Made by a program: the position numbers and the translations under genes. From Membranipora membranacea (lineage: Eukaryota > Bryozoa > Gymnolaemata > Cheilostomatida > Membraniporidae): 64,000 nucleotides of DNA. The stretch is from assembly GCA_914767715.1 (NCBI GenBank), contig OU612069.1, positions 16,613,387 to 16,677,386 on the forward strand, written 5' to 3'. Below, in pieces: positions 49,641 through 60,472 of the stretch (its first letter is position 1; each line of letters opens with the position of its first letter). The notes beneath the pieces were generated by a model, which was not told where the DNA came from, did no database searches, and saw only the letters and a list, made by a program, of their open reading frames with translations.

Positions 49641-51867
49641 GTACCTAACGTGCTTCAACTACTAAATTTTTGAGTCACATAGATTCACGCTCTATCGTTC
49701 AGAGACATACATATGCGAGTAATAGTTGACTCAGTGGTTAAACTATTGAAGTTGAGTTTTCTCTACTTTTTGAGGTGAGTAAGCCTCTAAAACCCTCTTT
49801 CTGTACCTATTATCCTGCTGCACGCATGCAATGAGAGCCTGGAACAGACAGAGCCTGCAAAAAGTCCCTCGTCTGTGACGATTTCACCAACCAATATGAC
49901 AAGATCATGGGATCATGGATGGGACACTCTAATTCCATGACAATAGTGTAAAGTTGTGTATTGATTAGCAAAATTGGACTTCAGGAATATTGATATCGAA
50001 AAATCTATTATATAACATCGTTGGCTCACTACCAAATGTACACTAAGCAAAGTAGATATTGATAGTTTTTAATCAGGAGATAATTTATTGTTTATCATCC
50101 GCTAGACAGTGAGGGATACTCGATTAGCTGTGTTACAAACCTTGAATCTATCGATTCTTCTCTCCAGTTTCTCACTGGGCTCCAGTTTATTTGCCTTCTG
50201 ATAACATCTTAGTGCTAGCAGCACATTGTCATTACCGACAAACTCTTTAGCTGCCTTTAGAAGTGAGGCTAAATCATCGGGTAAATCGTCTGCTGGTGTT
50301 TCATCTACAATATCGAGTGAAAATAAAAAATGAATTGAAGTAGTCATAGCTGTAGGCAGCAAGCTAGATAGGCTAAGATATTATTTGCGCTAGAGAAAGT
50401 GGGCGATTTATCATCAGATAAAAGCTGTGACGACTATTTAGCATTGGGTCCTGTAATGTCAAGGTTATGCAACCATTATCTTTGATGGGTACAGAGATAT
50501 AATACTCACAGACATAAAAGGGCACACATATGCAACACAGTCATTGAAATGGAGAAAGTCATCCACTCTTGAGCGCAGGTACTGCGACCCGCAGTTCTTA
50601 CACCCGTCCCTATACTCATTTATCTAAGAGGCAGTGAGGGACCTTTTGATTGTATGTGAGATGTCCGACACACTGAAGAGATTTGGTATTATTCATCTTG
50701 TTCCTCAAGGACATGGCTATGATGAATGGTGCGCAATTACCAGGTCAGGTTATTGCTGGAGAGTGGAATCAGGAATCCCTACCTCAAATATCGAATCTTT
50801 ATACCCTCAACCAATAACCACTCCTGATTCACATATACACCGACATATGTACCTGTAGTTAATAGGTTATCATCTAGAGATAGATGGGTAGGAATGAGAC
50901 ACTACACTACAATCTCACCTGCATCATGCTCTGCTCCATCAGGCTCAGTATTTGTCTCTTTAGCGCCATGGTCTGTTGGGGTTGTATTCTCCTTGTCCGC
51001 ATCATCTGTGTCAATTTCAGCAACCTACAAATCAAGTAAAACAAATCAAGTGATACTGTAAGAGCGTTATTTGACTCGGAATCTGATAATTATCTTGTGC
51101 TGACTACCGCTTGTGTACCCTAGAGAAGTAAATTTTAGCTAGAGTTAAGTTTAGCTTGTGAAGGGGTGACTCTATGTGAGCTAGCACTGAATTCAGCTAG
51201 CTGAGGTTAAAGTCTATATGAAGTAAAGAGAGTCAGTAAATGTTACTAAATCTCCTTCCTCCTACCTTAGCTAGCTAAAGTTTGTGCTAGCTGACATAAA
51301 TATCGCCACTCAGGTAGCTAATATTTAATCCTCCATGACTAAAACAAAACGTCTTGTACTAACCTTCATTTCTGCTTGTTCTGATTGCCATGACTCTAGC
51401 CCTGGTGACCGCCTCTTCTCCTCATGTTTGATTGGGGTGTGAGGGCTGGGCCTCTTATTATCAGATCCTGTACTCAGTACTGTCAGTGTGGAACTCGAGC
51501 TAGTGTCCACTGTTAGGTTATCATCTGTTGATAAGTTCAGAGCCCTCTATAACAAGGAAAGAGAATATATGTAATAAGTCTACTTATGTGAAATTACAAG
51601 GATGTGGTCATCCAATTACAGTGTCTTCAAGACATCACAGACATTCTCGAAATTCCCAACATGTTAGAAAATTTTTTTCAGATACATTAAGACATTTATT
51701 GTAAGTGTACACATTTAGCTGCACAGTTTAACATAGATTGTTAGCTCTCCTATATAAGACCGCGACATTCTGATATAATTCTGTGATAATGAAGGAGGAG
51801 CAACTTCGGGGATAGCAAGACATATTTGTTCACCACATCCCAAAGAATGGACATGTGTTAGTGGTTG

Positions 51868-51990
51868 CCTTCAGACTTCTGTTTGTAGGCAGGTTGAGCA
51901 CACTTGGGGGCCAAGCAAACCCCAGACTTCAGTTGATTGAAGCAGGATTTAAACCCAGGACCCAATCATCTGGGCCTTCTCTTGCTTCTA
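51868..51990 (-). repeat. tRNA-derived SINE, copy 2
   Basis: The minus strand contains GGTCCTGGGTTTAAATCCTG (B-box-like), TCAATCAACTGAAGTCTGGG, CCCAAGTGTGCTCAACCTGC and CAGAAGTCTGAAGGCAACC, colinear with the body of copy 1 at 31975-32137. It has a weaker tRNA head and is in an ERCC6L-like intron. Confidence 0.7.
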
Positions 51991-52023
51991 AGGGGAGACA
52001 AAATTTTGATGGACACTAACATA

Positions 52024-52202
52024 TAGCCAATGCGTTGGCTCTGATCTGATTGACCGGGAGCCAAGTCACTGAAATTATCTATCGAGATATAGTGAAAGTG
52101 AATTTCTTTCACATTCACAATAGATCATCCAGGAAAGTACCATCTGACCTGGCATTGGCTCACCGCCTCTTGCACACTCAATCAGAGTCAACGCATTGGC
52201 TA
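52024..52202. mobile_element. 179-bp MITE-like inverted repeat
   Basis: The ends TAGCCAATGCGTTGGCTCTG and its near complement (CAGAGTCAACGCATTGGCTA) pair. The inside shares CAGGTCACTG/GAGATATAGTGAA-type words with 36790-36865 and 57341-57400, so it belongs to a dispersed family. Confidence 0.65.
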
Positions 52203-52889
52203 GCTCAAATGCGGCTTCAAGGTGACATGTTAGCGATCATATGTTAAACTATCTCACCACCATAATTATCGACCTACTATTAGGCCTACAGACTCACCAA
52301 GAGTTTGGAGATTCTGTTGTCTAGCTTTTCACTAGGGTAAATCTTACGAGCTCTCTGATATAAGAGTAGAGCCTCCTGCTGTTCTCCTTGATTTAACCGT
52401 TTCTTAGCTGTGAGAACACACTTGTTAAACTCTTTCATCTCCGCCTCAGAGATGGCCGGGCCGGCACCTGAATAAAAAAAGACGGATAGTCGTAAGTGAG
52501 AAGAACCAATTACTAACCCACAGACAGACAGGCTAGGCTTAATTTTCAATTTCCAAAGTTTCAAAAACCATTACTATCCTATGTTTTGAACTCTAGGCAC
52601 TAGACAAGGTGGCCAAGCTTGAATATAAAAAGAAATGTGATACTGTCCTGTGGTAACCAGCTATACATATAGGGGATTTTGCAGAATATCAAAGCCATGG
52701 CACTACCGAAAATGATTTCAACTTCATTAGGAATAAAGGTTGTTAGGCTGTTAGATCTGTCAGAGAAATACATGATATTTTTTTCCCTGCCAATCTATCA
52801 CAGACGGAGAAATGCAGAACTTGAGCATAAAAGACTATGAAGACATGGAAAAAACACAACTTACCATCAGATCCAGCGCTGGATGGCAT

Positions 52890-53264
52890 CTTGTTTAATG
52901 GGTTTGGGAAGTTTAGGCCATGATCTGTGCAACGATGTCTGCAATAATATACTCAAGTAAGACCACCATTTGTAGAAACTGCAAAAAAGCATTACATACA
53001 TCTATCACCATAGTCGAATTTTGGAATGAACGTCGACTGGAACGAATGTCGACGGGATCGAGCGTAGCTGCAATGAATCTCGAAAATCCCGGGATGAACG
53101 TATAAAGTGCTTGATTGAACGCTGACTACATAATTTAGTATATAGAATCAATGGGAATAAAACTCCCAAAAATTATTGAGTAAATCAAAGTTAAGTTATT
53201 CTGTAATGTACACACAGTGAGAGTGCCAATTGTGAGAGTCAATTGAGTATGAGCACCTTCTGTA

Positions 53265-53295
<31 letters not shown>

Positions 53296-53592
53296 ATATG
53301 GGTACAGTAAATCACTACAAACTGCGCAGGCCTAATTATCCATGCAACCAACTGTTGTGCTTAAGCCTGGTCTCAAGTAACTTCTTTGAGGTCTACTATT
53401 ATACCAGGGGAATCTCCCTGATTATACCTAGGAGTAACAGTTATGTGAAAATATAATATATATATATGACAAGTTATACCTTATCAAAAAGTAATAACCA
53501 CAATGAAATAATACCACTCTACTGTACCAACACATAAACCTGATTTCATATACTCACACTGCCTCTCAAATTCTTCATCAACAAAGGCAGCT
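52890..53592. other. Upstream of the ERCC6L-like start, AT microsatellite
   Basis: The promoter region of the ERCC6L-like gene should lie here; no TATA box or clear core element was seen. It holds an (AT)n run at about 53264-53291. No gene. Confidence 0.45.
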
Positions 53593-53600
53593 GGATAGAG

Positions 53601-54260
53601 CAACGAGTTAAAGTGTGTCTTTAAAGACTTTGTTTGAGGCTGCTCTTTTGTATCACATCTTATTCTCCATATTTTATTCTATCATGTGAGCGATTTTCAG
53701 CTTTATAATCCAAATATTGAGGAAGTTATGGCCTCTCAAACTTCCAAGGTGACGGCAATTTATCGGCAGTAAGAATCAGCCGGCAATCCCTAGGGTACGT
53801 CACTAATATTGATGATCAAATGTTCAAATCTGTAACGGTCTCAAACCCAGGTCCAAATGGCTTTGCAGGCGACGCCGCTAATACTGAGCTATATTGTCTA
53901 CTGGCTAACCTAGTTGGTCCAAGTGGCGTGATGGTAGCGTCATTGCCTATAGGTAATGGGACCTGGGTTCGATTCCCACCCAGGTCTGAATTTTGATCAT
54001 CATCTTATCTGTGTGATTATTAGTGTATTAACTAATAACTCATAATGTCTATGCCACATGCCTGTGGTTGTGACATACCCCAGGGGAAACATCCGCTTAT
54101 TCCCAATGCCGATTGAAGGCAATCACCTTGGAAGTTTGAGAGGCCATAACTTCCTCAATATGTGGATTATAAAGCTGAAAATCGCTCACGTGATAGAATA
54201 AAATATGGAAATAAGATGTGATACAAAAGAGCAGCCTCAAACAAAGTCTTTTAACTCCTT
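53601..54260. mobile_element. 660-bp hAT-like MITE with 8-bp duplication and tRNA-like insert
   Basis: Arms of about 160 bp pair (AAAGACTTTGTTTGAGGCTG ... CAGCCTCAAACAAAGTCTTT; AGCTTTATAATCCA; ATTGAGGAAGTTATGGCCTC). GGATAGAG flanks both sides (53593-53600, 54261-54268), extendable to 9 bp with a leading T on the right. The centre contains a tRNA-like sequence at 53918-53987. Confidence 0.8.
53918..53987 (+). repeat. tRNA-like sequence inside the MITE
   Basis: A-box-like TGGCGTGATGG, a short stem ATTGCC/TATA/GGTAAT in the anticodon position, and the T arm CTGGG/TTCGATT/CCCA with the B box GGTTCGATTCC. The 4-nt anticodon loop rules out a functional tRNA. Probably a SINE head or captured pseudo-tRNA. 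Confidence 0.55.
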
Positions 54261-54550
54261 GGATAGAGTAATGATCTAGCTAGTTAATGCAGGAACAAAA
54301 TGAGGGCAGTCTTGCTAACTTCATAATCAGTGAGTATCAGTATCAGTATCATTCTGATATCAATAATGAAGTAGGCCTAAGCAAGAGTTAGCAACTTCAG
54401 GAATTCCTCCCACTAGCTAGATAGAATGGTTGGTGGTTAGATTTGAATAACAATCCATGATAAACACAATACTAAATGAAGCTATGGATAGGTAATGTGA
54501 GAGTTTTCTTAATTTACCACCTAGTCTTATGTGAGAGAATATGAGTCTAG

Positions 54551-54658
54551 CATGGGCCCCTGGGACTTGCATGTCTTTACTTTGCCAATGTCCACTATCA
54601 TGGGTGGTTGATAGTGGACATTGGCAAAGTAAAGACATGCAAGTCCCAGGGGCCCATG
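54551..54658. mobile_element. 108-bp near-perfect palindromic MITE (family C)
   Basis: The arms CATGGGCCCCTGGGACTTGC ... TTTGCCAATGTCCACTATCA fold back fully. An 8-bp duplication GAGTCTAG flanks it (54543-54550, 54659-54666). The same ends bound the 1.1-kb element at 56121-57233. Confidence 0.92.
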
Positions 54659-54799
54659 GAGTCTAGGTATAACCAAGGAGTAACAGGGTTACTCCTTGGT
54701 ATAACACATTGGAGGATGAAAATTCAAAATTTTCTGGCAGTGGTAGCAAAAACAAAAAATGTGTCACAGTTTCATAAAGCAGGGATAAAGGGATTATCC

Positions 54800-54916
54800 C
54801 AGAGGTCTACTACAAAACCTGGGATTTTGGCAATGTTTGACTGCCCCCCAAAATAGCAAAAACTCAAGGGGGCAGCCAAACATTGCCGAAATCCCAGGTT
54901 TTGGAGTAGACCTGTG
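54800..54916. mobile_element. 117-bp hAT-type MITE, ends CAGAGGTCTACT/AGTAGACCTGTG
   Basis: Long inverted arms (AAAACCTGGGATTT, GGCAATGTTTG, CTGCCCCC and complements) with an 8-bp duplication GATTATCC (54792-54799, 54917-54924). The CA-G-G-type ends and 8-bp duplication fit the hAT superfamily. A left-end fragment of the family is at about 38117. Confidence 0.88.
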
Positions 54917-54924
54917 GATTATCC

Positions 54925-56112
54925 AATTGGATATATGAGAGGTTAATCTAAAGTTAGAAAACTTACTTTACAAAATAAAGTACACCTATGCTGTAGTATG
55001 TTGGATAGGCCCTGGGGGCCGATGTCAGGGAGACATGCCCCAATGAGAGTTGTGTAACAAAAGGCCTTTTGTTTGGTGAACAAAGGAGTACAATGGCAGG
55101 CAAAGTGTGCTTGTCTGAATGCATGTTGGATTCATGTGATTGCATGCTGGGGCGCATGTATGCTAGGCTCAGCTCTCTACTTTTGCTACACTCATTTGTG
55201 GGTATACACAATCCACCCGCTGCTACGATATGTAGGAACCACTGGTAAAGGGTATTTCACAACTGTACTTCATTTTGTAATGTATTTTTTATTTCAGTTA
55301 CCTAATTTCTAGGAAACCATCTACCTACTATTAGAACCGAAAAGATGTGAACTTTCAGAATCTTCAATCAGATTGGTTAAAACATGAGCAGAAGTCATCC
55401 TAGTATTGGCTAGATTGATTGACTGAATGATAGTTTGATAAATTGAAAATTTTGAAGCTCGATTTCTGATCATCATAGTCATAACCATATATGCATATGG
55501 TTACTACTATAGTTACTATGGTACATTTTGCCGAAGGGCCCGACACCTTTTGGCTCTTATTTCAAATCAATTTGAGCAAGGAATTCAACATATACTTTGT
55601 TAGAAAGCTCACATGATTCTGTACAAGATGGAAAAAGAATCTAAATTTTTTTTGTTTCCTACTTATCAATCCCTGCTTTCTGAGACTAGGACACAAATTA
55701 CAAATTCAACACTTCCCGCCCATTCTGCTTGCAGGCTAGACTTGAGACATAGTCTATGCCTCAACAGTTCGCACATGCGCAGACTGCTTCCCGCCAGATT
55801 TTCTGAAAATGATAAAACTCGGTCAAGCAAAACATTGATGTCTTCATTTTATTCTAATTATCATCAATATTTATTTGAAGAGTCCTTGTTTTGAAACGAA
55901 ACTGCATTGCTAAATAAAAATCACACCCAGATTTTATTTTTGCCAGCTAGGAGAGAGAGGGAGAGAGTACAAGTGAAATGACAACCAATTCAATTCTACT
56001 GTGAGAATATTAGCCTCTCGTTTTATTATGTGGAATGATTTGGGTCTACTTCAATGTCTAGTCAAACAATTTGAAGACACTCTCCTCATCATGCCACCAA
56101 CTCCTTGATGCC
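54925..56112. other. No gene recognised
   Basis: Open frames at 54963-55312 and 55613-55894 have no motif, splice context or counterpart I recognise. Confidence 0.4.
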
Positions 56113-56251
56113 ACGAGGCTCATGGGCCCCTCCCCCTGGGACTTGCATGTCTTTACTTTGCCAATGTCCACTATCAACCATCGAAAAAACACCAAACAGG
56201 GTAAGACACAAAATTCTTTTTGTTTACAACCTACCTTGAAATCTCTCACAC

Positions 56252-56272
56252 CAATGAACTCCCTCTTCATTG
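56252..56272. mobile_element. 21-bp micro-palindrome insertion
   Basis: CAATGAACTCCCTC followed by TTCATTG, flanked by CTCACAC on both sides (56245-56251, 56273-56279). The opposite arm of the foldback element (57100-57120) reads GTTAGTGTGAGAGATTTCG with no insertion. Confidence 0.9.
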
Positions 56273-56283
56273 CTCACACTAAC

Positions 56284-56308
56284 CAATGAACTCCCTCAGA
56301 GTTCATTG
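56284..56308. mobile_element. 25-bp micro-palindrome insertion
   Basis: CAATGAACTC / CCTCA / GAGTTCATTG, flanked by CACTAAC on both sides (56277-56283, 56309-56315). Removing it and the previous insert with one duplication copy each restores the sequence of the opposite arm exactly at this site. Confidence 0.9.
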
Positions 56309-56472
56309 CACTAACTCACTCATCCTTCCTCTTTCATTTGCTTCAGGTTTGAAGTTTCTAGCACAAACAGAGCTGACTTCATGGACCAGAGAAAAAAATA
56401 CTTCTACAAAATTCACAAAAATCCTGAGTAGGCTGAAATGGCTGCATGAGTATTGACATCCCTGTTGAACCC

Positions 56473-56637
56473 ACAAACATCGCAAACGTCAAAACGTCAC
56501 AATCTTGCGTTCCACTAACGTCGCAATCCAAAAAACGTCGCAACGAAGGGTTTTTAAAACGTCGCAAACCCACAAACGTCGCAATTTTTTAAACGTCGCA
56601 ATAGCTCAAACCCACTAACGTCGCAAATGTCGCAACT
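56473..56637. repeat. Iteron cluster, core ACGTCGCAA
   Basis: About nine copies of AACGTCGCAA or near variants (ACATCGCAA, ACGTCACAA, ATGTCGCAA) at irregular spacing of 12-22 bp, all in the same orientation, in the unpaired centre of the family C foldback element. They could bind a transposase or another protein; the short core contains the palindrome ACGT. Confidence 0.8.
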
Positions 56638-57430
56638 CAACACAAATACGAAGTTGTCCTCTCATTTGATGCAAATTAGTGATGATGATATGTTGCGAGA
56701 AGTAGAAAGGAGCATACAAACTACAAAACACAGTGGGGAATTGAATATCAACATTAAATATTGTGCCATGCATAATTGTTGTGTAGTTTTCAGGTTATTT
56801 GAATCATGTTTCCACTTTCTCGGTTCTTTTTACACTCATATATGATTACTCATAGTTTATTAGAAGCTTAAAAATTAATGAATACAATTTAGAACTCATA
56901 TATGAGTGTAAAAAGCACCAATTTAGTGAAATGAAAAAAAAAGTATAATAATCATATGGGGATGTCAATACTCATGCAGCCATTTCAGCCTACTCAGGTT
57001 TTTTTCAATTTTGTAGAAGTATTTTTTTCTCTGGTCCATAAAGTCAGCTCTGTTTGTGCTAGAAACTTCAAACCTGAAGCAAATGAAAGAGGAAGGATGA
57101 GTGAGTTAGTGTGAGAGATTTCGAGGTAGGTTGTAAACAAAAAATCTTTTGTGTCTTACCCTGTTTGGTGTTTTTTGGGTGGTTGATAGTGGACATTGGC
57201 AAAGTAAAGACATGTAAGTCCCAGGGGCCCATGACGAGGCTATCCTTGTTGAGAGATGTTGAGTTTGTCAGGACAGGCTATACTAAGGGCTAAGGCCACC
57301 CCCATCACCCTCCCAATAACCAGAAAAATCTAACAGCCCTATGCCAGGTCACTGGAAGTACCTTATGAGATAACGTAGAAATGAAACTGAGTGACTTTTG
57401 CTGCGCTAAGAACCCATCCGGATGCCTATC

Positions 57431-57757
57431 GGACCATAAGGCCACGTGACTTAGATATAGCCTGTGATTTTTGTCAGTGGGTGGGGGTGGGCGAGAAGAG
57501 AAGAATGAGTATAGGAGGAACCATCAATGTAATCTCATGATACTTTTTCGATGTGTTTTGTTTGAGTATCTATATATTAAGACATAGACATAGATATATA
57601 TATATATAGATACCCACACAAAATTGAAAAAGAAACACATCGAAAAAGGACCATGGGATTACATTGATGGTTCCCCCTATCTCTTTCACTCATCTCCCAC
57701 CCCCACCCGCTGACAAATATCACAGGCTATATCAAAGTCACGTGGCCTTATGTATTG
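57431..57757. mobile_element. 327-bp inverted-repeat element
   Basis: The arms GGCCACGTGACTTAGATATA and its complement, ATCAATGTAAT and TTTTTCGATGTGTTT pair around a centre near 57595 holding AT-rich microsatellite. The outer sides carry GGATGCCTATCGG-type words on both flanks. Duplication not resolved. Confidence 0.7.
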
Positions 57758-57946
57758 GACAACCGCCGGTTGTCTGCGCGGCATCCGGTGGTTGCCCGAT
57801 AGGCATCCGGTTGGCCGTCGGACAACCACCGGGTGCCAAATAGGCATCCGGTTGCAATAATCGCGTCCGGACACAAATTTGACAGAGGCGGATGGGTTCG
57901 TAACAGAGAAGGATTGGTTGTGGACACTCATCATCCAAGCAAAAGA

Positions 57947-58131
57947 CCCATCTGGACATGTTTCAGCAGCTAAATTACTGCTCAAAGCCCATCCGGACAG
58001 GTTTTTAGCAGCTAAAATTACCGCTCAAAGCCAATTCGGACAGGTTTTTAGCAGCTTAAATTACCGCTCAAAGCCCATCCGGACAGGTTTTTAGCAGCTA
58101 AAATCACTGCTCAATGCCCATCCGGATGGGC
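57947..58131. repeat. 43-bp minisatellite, about four copies
   Basis: The unit begins CCCATCCGGACAGGTTTTTA and continues GCAGCTAAAATTACCGCTCA. The region just before it holds GGCATCCGGTTG-type short repeats (57775-57870). Confidence 0.88.
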
Positions 58132-58137
58132 AAAAAT

Positions 58138-58425
58138 TCAAGTGGACATCCACATGCCGAGACAATACAAAATAATATTAAGTGGTCATCCTTTTCATAA
58201 GAACACAAGCGCCAAATGGACGTCAATAAAGGCTTGACTACTGCCAAAAGGCCGTCCATTTAACAAGCATTAAATGGACCTCTGTTTTCATTAACATAAC
58301 TTTTGTCAAGTGGACGTCCATTTAACATGCATTTCAAGTGTTAAGTGGCCGTCCACTTTACCGAGAGTATGATTGTGATAGTAGGACGTCCAGTTAACTG
58401 TCAGCCTATTTGGGGTCTTTGACCA
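58138..58425 (+). repeat. Subterminal-type repeats AAGTGGACGTCCATTTAAC (left cluster)
   Basis: At least seven degenerate copies in both orientations (AAGTGGTCATCC, AAATGGACGTCAA, GGCCGTCCATTTAACA, TCAAGTGGACGTCCATTTAA). A matching cluster is at 62205-62445. Confidence 0.7.
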
Positions 58426-59492
58426 GTTAATGTTAAGTGATTGTTTATTGGTCCTGGCAAATATTGACATTTCTCAATAACTTTGGATTTTCCAAAATGA
58501 GCTCTACTTATTGTATAGTTTTACTGGATCTCTGCATTTTAAACTGGTTTTTAAGTGATGTATCAACTAACTTTGACAATGCATTTCATTCTGATCCTCT
58601 TAAACTAGCAATCAAAGGTTTACAACATTCCTAGGTGAAAGAGTGCCACCCACAGGCCTATTTGTCTGGGTCTGAACAGAACTAGATATGACCAGGGAGT
58701 AACAGGGGACTGACACACCTTGTAGCAATAATTAGCTGCAGTTTTATACCATGAGACTTACACAATATTCTTAGCACTCATTGGTACGTTTAGATTAAGT
58801 ATGCTGTCTTACCCAGCTGCTTATGTAATGAGGTTGAAAGCGTAAACCATAGAGCAGATTGGTTTGCAATTTCTGACATGCCACTGACCAAGAGGCTATT
58901 CACAATTCTGTTATTGGTATCTTTGATTTCTATGACATACCCAAGCATAATGTCATGATTATCTTGGCTTGGCAGCAAGCTACTTGACATGCCAAGCCTT
59001 CATGTATAATGTAGATTTTATAAGGATAGAAAAAGAAGAAAATCAGAAAAAAATCCTTCACAATCAACCCGTTTTAACCAATCATCTTTGCATTTCTTGG
59101 GAATCAATGAAAATCTCTTTCAGCTGGTGTTAAAGTTTTACTACTATTATTGTTAATCGAATCAGTAAAATAATAATATTAAAAAAAGTTATCAGATTGC
59201 ATCACAACATGGATTGGGTCACAGGAATGTCTCCTCCAACAAGGTTTTCCTCAATTTATGTAACTTTTGCACTTTTGTAGGTTGTGGCACACTCACACAC
59301 TGCGAGTAGTGAAACAGTCAAGCTGTTTCTTCTTGGATCACCGTTTATCTGCAAACATACATGAACAGCCATTTGTCAGCATGTTGCACACATGACAATG
59401 GAAACTCTCATAACCATGTATATCTCTTATAAAATCCAGATGTTTATCAAACCTGTTTTATATAATTATTATTAAACCAAAGCAGATACAGA

Positions 59493-59862
59493 ATGCCTCA
59501 TGAATTTTTTAAGGCTCTGAATAATTTATCACCTCCATACATCTCTGATTTTTTTGTTACCACACCACACCGATTTCCAAGAAGAGATACACACTTACTT
59601 AAACCTCCATTAGACAACTTAAACCACAAAATAGCAACAAACTTTAATATTTTACCCTCTTCATTGAGAAGCACTCTTACTTTGAATTTGTTTAAGAAAA
59701 GGCTAATGCAACATTTTTTCAGTTTATTGGCATAGTCTTATATTTTTTGTTGAATCTTTGTTTGTATCATTTTTCTTTTTTGCCATTTATGTCACATCAT
59801 GAAAAACATTTGAAATAATGAATTGTTGCTGACAATAAAAGTATATATATATATATATATGA
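59493..59862 (+). mobile_element. LINE 3' end with ORF2 C-terminus and TA microsatellite tail
   Basis: The frame 59493-59735 reads LPSSLRSTLTLNLFKKRLMQ near its end, the usual C-terminus of CR1/L2/jockey-like ORF2 proteins (LP.SLR....L..FK..L...F). It is followed by about 100 bp of 3' UTR, AATAAAAG and a (TA)n tail at 59842-59861. It is 5'-truncated. Confidence 0.7.
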
Positions 59863-60095
59863 TTGTCTAATATTAATTATGTGAAGCAATATAGTATGTC
59901 AATCACGATTCAGAGTGTAGCTTCAATAGCCAATTTCAATGGCATGGCACTCTATACAATACGGTTGAGTCTTGATCACTTTTTTTGTTGGCGTTATTGC
60001 AGAATGAAAAATAGGAAACCTTGTTAACCACCCCTTCATGACAGTGACATATTATATTATGCTCACCCAATCACTTGACCTGAACCTTAAATGTG

Positions 60096-60443
60096 GGCGA
60101 CGTAACAGCATGGGAAGCCTGGTGTAGTAGCATTAGTGTTATCATTGATTTACTGTCCAAAATCCAGGTTTTTCGTTCATAACTCGATCAATTTTGATCG
60201 GATTTTGAGAAATGCTGTACAATCAGCAGCATCTTGTTATCAGCTTGATGCTATTTCTTCTTAAAAATCTTGTTGCCTTAAGTTTTTACCAAACTTTTTA
60301 GTACAAGCTGCTTAATCTATTGTAATTTTCAAACTCAAAATCCGATCAAAATTGATCAAGTTATCAACAAAAAACCTGGTATATGAGCTGCAAGTTAATG
60401 ATAACACCAATGCTACTACACCTTCCAATGTCGTGACGTTGCC
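60096..60443. mobile_element. 348-bp MITE-like inverted repeat
   Basis: The arms GGCGACGTAACA ... TGGTGTAGTAGCATTAGTGT and complement pair, as do CTCGATCAATTTTGATCGGA and complement. Target duplication not clear. Confidence 0.75.
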
Positions 60444-60472
60444 TACAATTAAAGGCCTCAATGCTTATGCTC

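Larger units (their letters stand above)
46266..52467 (-). other. Five TPR-like modules in the ERCC6L-like N-terminus
   Basis: Each module has a helix pair plus a signature of the form (Y/S)xxxKLxxxIxxx: ARKIYPSEKLDNRISKLL (52298-52467), ANKLEPSEKLERRIDRFK (50141-50304), ACLLHPSDKLKEKITKIK (48055-48158, with its first helix in 48479-48681), AYGVKPNDKLKRKMDRIQ (46798-46996, first helix in 47513-47686), and AALIKSSDKLSKKIQKCK (46266-46414). Acidic Ser/Pro-rich linkers separate them. As I recall it, vertebrate PICH has one such N-terminal repeat before the ATPase domain and one at the C-terminus. Confidence 0.75.
41563..52889 (-). pseudogene. ERCC6L: ERCC6L (PICH)-like SNF2 gene with helicase core missing and two in-frame stops
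   Basis: Exons: 52865-52889 (MPSSAGSD), 52298-52467, 51364-51546, 50919-51024, 50141-50304, 49247-49401, 48479-48681, 48055-48158, 47513-47686, 46798-46996, 46266-46414, 45829-45903, 44976-45076 (GGILADDMG), 44288-44413 (LGKTIQVIAFLSG, VIIVMPLSLIENW), 43703-43880 (GGVLLTSYGM), then 42897-42986, 42573-42612, 42204-42309 (AT-hook-like KKKRGRPKG), 41876-41938, 41563-41698. Phases join from the start to 43703, including walker motif I across a splice. PICH is a DNA translocase of anaphase bridges. Here in-frame TAA codons occur at 43726-43724 and 42263-42261. DEAH (motif II) through the helicase C domain has no exon in 42987-43702. The locus is thus a truncated gene, a recent pseudogene, or an assembly deletion. 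Assignment of the exons below 43 kb to this gene rests on phase and order only. Confidence 0.8.
56121..57233. mobile_element. 1.1-kb foldback element (family C) with 8-bp duplication and internal iterons
   Basis: The ends CATGGGCCCC and GGGGCCCATG are inside an exact 8-bp duplication ACGAGGCT (56113-56120, 57234-57241). Arms of roughly 270-340 bp pair outward from about 56460/56960 (GGGATGTCAATACTCATGCA and complement, CTGAAGCAAATGAAAGAGGA and complement). The left arm is long because it carries two micro-palindrome insertions absent from the right arm. The unpaired centre contains repeated ACGTCGCAA motifs. No transposase. Confidence 0.9.

Noticed and set aside
49473-49658. Minus ORF STSTLHLLYIY
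   Set aside because: Translation of an 11-bp minisatellite.
57686-58094. Overlapping ORFs around 57.7-58.1 kb
   Set aside because: They run through inverted repeats and a 43-bp minisatellite and are repeat artefacts.
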